Below, piece after piece: positions 30,658-32,129 of a stretch of 32,129 bases of DNA; the first letter of the stretch is position 1; each line of letters starts with the position of its first letter. Location of the stretch: the NCBI GenBank assembly GCA_016288775.1, contig JAEELG010000016.1:1-32129 (forward strand), written 5' to 3'. The notes beneath the pieces are model-generated. The model did no database searches, was not told where the DNA came from, and was given only the letters and a program-made list of their open reading frames with translations. A program made the position numbers and the translations under genes. Source of the stretch: Bacteroidales bacterium. GTDB taxonomy: Bacteria > Bacteroidota > Bacteroidia > Bacteroidales > UBA932.

Positions 30658-31799
30658 TATCCAAGGAATCCAAGGAGAATACCGGCTGCTACGGCGGAGC
30701 CGATCACGCCCGCGACATTGGGAGCCATCGCGTGCATAAGAAGATGGTTATTCGGATTCGCCTCGCGTCCCACAACCTCAGACACACGTGCGCTGTCGGG
30801 AACTGCGGACACACCTGCATTTCCGATAAGCGGATTGATCTTGTGTCCGGGTTTCAGGAAGAGATTCCATATCTTCACGAAGAGAACACCGCAAGTGGTG
30901 GCTATCACGAAGGAAATGAGACCGAGAGCGAAAATCTTCAGGGAATTGCCGGTCAGGAACTTGTCGGCCTGGGTCGAAGCACCCACGGTAAGGCCGATAA
31001 GCATGGTGACCACGTCAATGAGTGCTCCGCCTGCAGTATTGGCAAGCCTGCGGGTAACTCCGGACTCCTTGAGAAGATTGCCGAAGAACAGCATTCCAAG
31101 CAGAGGGAGGCCTGAGGGAACTATGAATGCGGTGCAGATAAAGCCGACGATAGGGAAGATGATCTTCTCTTTCTGGCTTACCGGGCGCGGCTTTGGCATC
31201 TCAATCAGGCGTTCCTTTTTGGTGGTCAGCAGAAGCATTACGGGCTTCTGGATTACCGGCACCAGGGCCATATACGAATATGCGCAGACCGCAATCGCGC
31301 CCATAAGGTCCGGAGCGAGCTTGGAGCTCAGGAAGATTGCGGTGGGACCGTCTGCTCCACCGATGATTCCTATGGCTCCTGCCTCGTTGGGAGCGAAACC
31401 AAAGGCCAGGGCGAGCAGATAGGCGCCGAAAATGCCGATCTGCGCCGCAGCCCCTATAAGGACGAGCCGCGGCTGCGAAATGAGCGCCGAGAAGTCGGTC
31501 ATCGCGCCTATTCCAAGGAATATGAGCGGCGGATACCAGCCGTAACGCACACCGTGATACAGGATATTCAGAACAGAGCCTTGTTCGTAAATGCCTATGT
31601 TCAGTCCCTCGAAGAAAGGAATGTTGCCCACAAGCATGCCGAATCCGATGGGAACGAGCAGCAGGGGCTCCCATTCCTTGACAATACCCAGCGTAATGAA
31701 GGTGATGCCCACCGCAATCATTGCCAGGTGCTGCCATGTGCAGTTAGCAAAGCCCGTGAACTGCCAGAACTGGACGAGACTGTCGAAAATCTGCTCCAT
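30657..31799 (-). CDS. oadB: Sodium-translocating decarboxylase beta subunit
   Basis: The beta subunit decarboxylates carboxybiotin and uses the energy to pump Na+ out of the cell, as in oxaloacetate or methylmalonyl-CoA decarboxylase. The 380-residue protein is hydrophobic, with about nine membrane segments and the family motifs GIGAMTDFSALI near 96, IGIIGGADGPTAIF with Asp150, YSYMALVPVIQKPV near 174, and HAMAPNVAGVIGSAVAAG near 356. It is shorter than the roughly 430 residues of the Klebsiella protein, mostly at the N-terminus. It begins on the stop of the biotin carrier gene (TAATG). Which acid is decarboxylated depends on the carboxyltransferase gene, which lies outside the window. Confidence 0.93.
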   Translation of the reverse strand: MEQIFDSLVQFWQFTGFANCTWQHLAMIAVGITFITLGIVKEWEPLLLVPIGFGMLVGNIPFFEGLNIGIYEQGSVLNILYHGVRYGWYPPLIFLGIGAMTDFSALISQPRLVLIGAAAQIGIFGAYLLALAFGFAPNEAGAIGIIGGADGPTAIFLSSKLAPDLMGAIAVCAYSYMALVPVIQKPVMLLLTTKKERLIEMPKPRPVSQKEKIIFPIVGFICTAFIVPSGLPLLGMLFFGNLLKESGVTRRLANTAGGALIDVVTMLIGLTVGASTQADKFLTGNSLKIFALGLISFVIATTCGVLFVKIWNLFLKPGHKINPLIGNAGVSAVPDSARVSEVVGREANPNNHLLMHAMAPNVAGVIGSAVAAGILLGFLG

Positions 31800-32129
31800 T
31801 ATGCTATCTTAAGGAGTTCTGCACCTTCGAGCACGGAATCGCCCTTCTGCACAAGGATGGCTGTCACGGTGCCGTCGGTGTCGGCCTGGATCTCGTTCTC
31901 CATCTTCATGGCTTCGAGAACAGCGACTTTCTGGCCTTTCTTAACAGCCTGGCCTTCCTTGACGTCTATGCTTATTATAACGCCGGGCAGGGGAGACTTG
32001 ACGGTAACGGCATTGCCGCTGCTTGCACTGGCCGCGACCGGGGCGGTTACGGCAGCAGCTGCAGGTGCGGGTGCAGCGACAGGCGCTGCTACAGGAACCG
32101 GAGCCGCTGCTTCGTTTTCCAGTTCAACA
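31799..32129 (-). CDS. Biotin carboxyl carrier protein of the decarboxylase (C-terminal part)
   Basis: The reading frame enters from the window edge and stops with TAA at 31801-31799, sharing a base with the oadB start. It encodes 109 residues: an Ala/Pro/Val-rich flexible linker (about residues 1-36 of the visible part) and a biotinyl domain beginning NAVTVKSPLPGVI. The domain holds the attachment motif EAMKMEN and ends with GAELLKIA. The Lys in the motif receives biotin. The carrier shuttles the carboxyl group from the carboxyltransferase to the beta subunit. The start and any fused domain are outside the window; in this phylum it is often a separate small protein. Confidence 0.92.
   Translation of the reverse strand, partial: VELENEAAAPVPVAAPVAAPAPAAAAVTAPVAASASSGNAVTVKSPLPGVIISIDVKEGQAVKKGQKVAVLEAMKMENEIQADTDGTVTAILVQKGDSVLEGAELLKIA

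Overview
The window looks like chromosomal core DNA from a moderately GC-rich member of the Bacteroidales. Support comes from Bacteroidota-type -7 promoter boxes (TAnnTTTG), a TamL-type outer-membrane assembly lipoprotein, a PorT-like barrel, an Ig-like lipoprotein, a PPi-type phosphofructokinase, the seven-gene bacterial V-type ATPase operon with a DUF2764 gene, and fimbrillin-like lipoproteins carrying GLUG repeats. An Alistipes or RC9-like gut lineage is possible but cannot be fixed from this sequence. I see no phage, IS element, CRISPR array, tRNA or rRNA. Every gap between genes is shorter than 300 bases.

Layout. 1-183 (+) is the tail of an RlmI-like rRNA methyltransferase. 278-8771 (-) is one tightly packed run, in transcription order ligA, yihY-like, rel, Ig-like lipoprotein, porT-like and ispG, with neighbours overlapping or 1-4 nt apart. 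A divergent promoter region (about 8772-8870) separates it from a PPi-phosphofructokinase and a small outer-membrane barrel (8871-10754, +). A YegP-like small protein (10824-11156, -) is divergent from a second + run: SpoU-type RNA methyltransferase, tamL, GH13 amylase and a GpsA-like dehydrogenase (11229-16494). 16578-23590 (-) is the V-ATPase operon in the order E, DUF2764, A, B, D, I, K. 23696-32129 (-) is another packed run: biotin carrier (cut by the window edge), sodium-pumping decarboxylase beta subunit, a secreted endonuclease/exonuclease/phosphatase-fold enzyme, and two paralogous GLUG lipoproteins. The first of these ends in an SGNH hydrolase domain.

How the genes fit together. The V-ATPase proteolipid carries every side chain that forms the Na+ site in Enterococcus hirae NtpK, and the last run encodes parts of a biotin-dependent Na+ pump, so the cell probably runs a sodium cycle. 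The Rel protein has lost all its hydrolase metal ligands and should be a synthetase only. IspG is short for this phylum.

No wholly new multi-gene system is evident. The signals most worth following are: two long perfect palindromes that each fill a convergent gene gap almost exactly; divergent promoters built as inverted repeats; the paired GLUG lipoproteins with a cysteine in nearly every repeat, one fused to an SGNH domain with an atypical histidine block; and the compact IspG.
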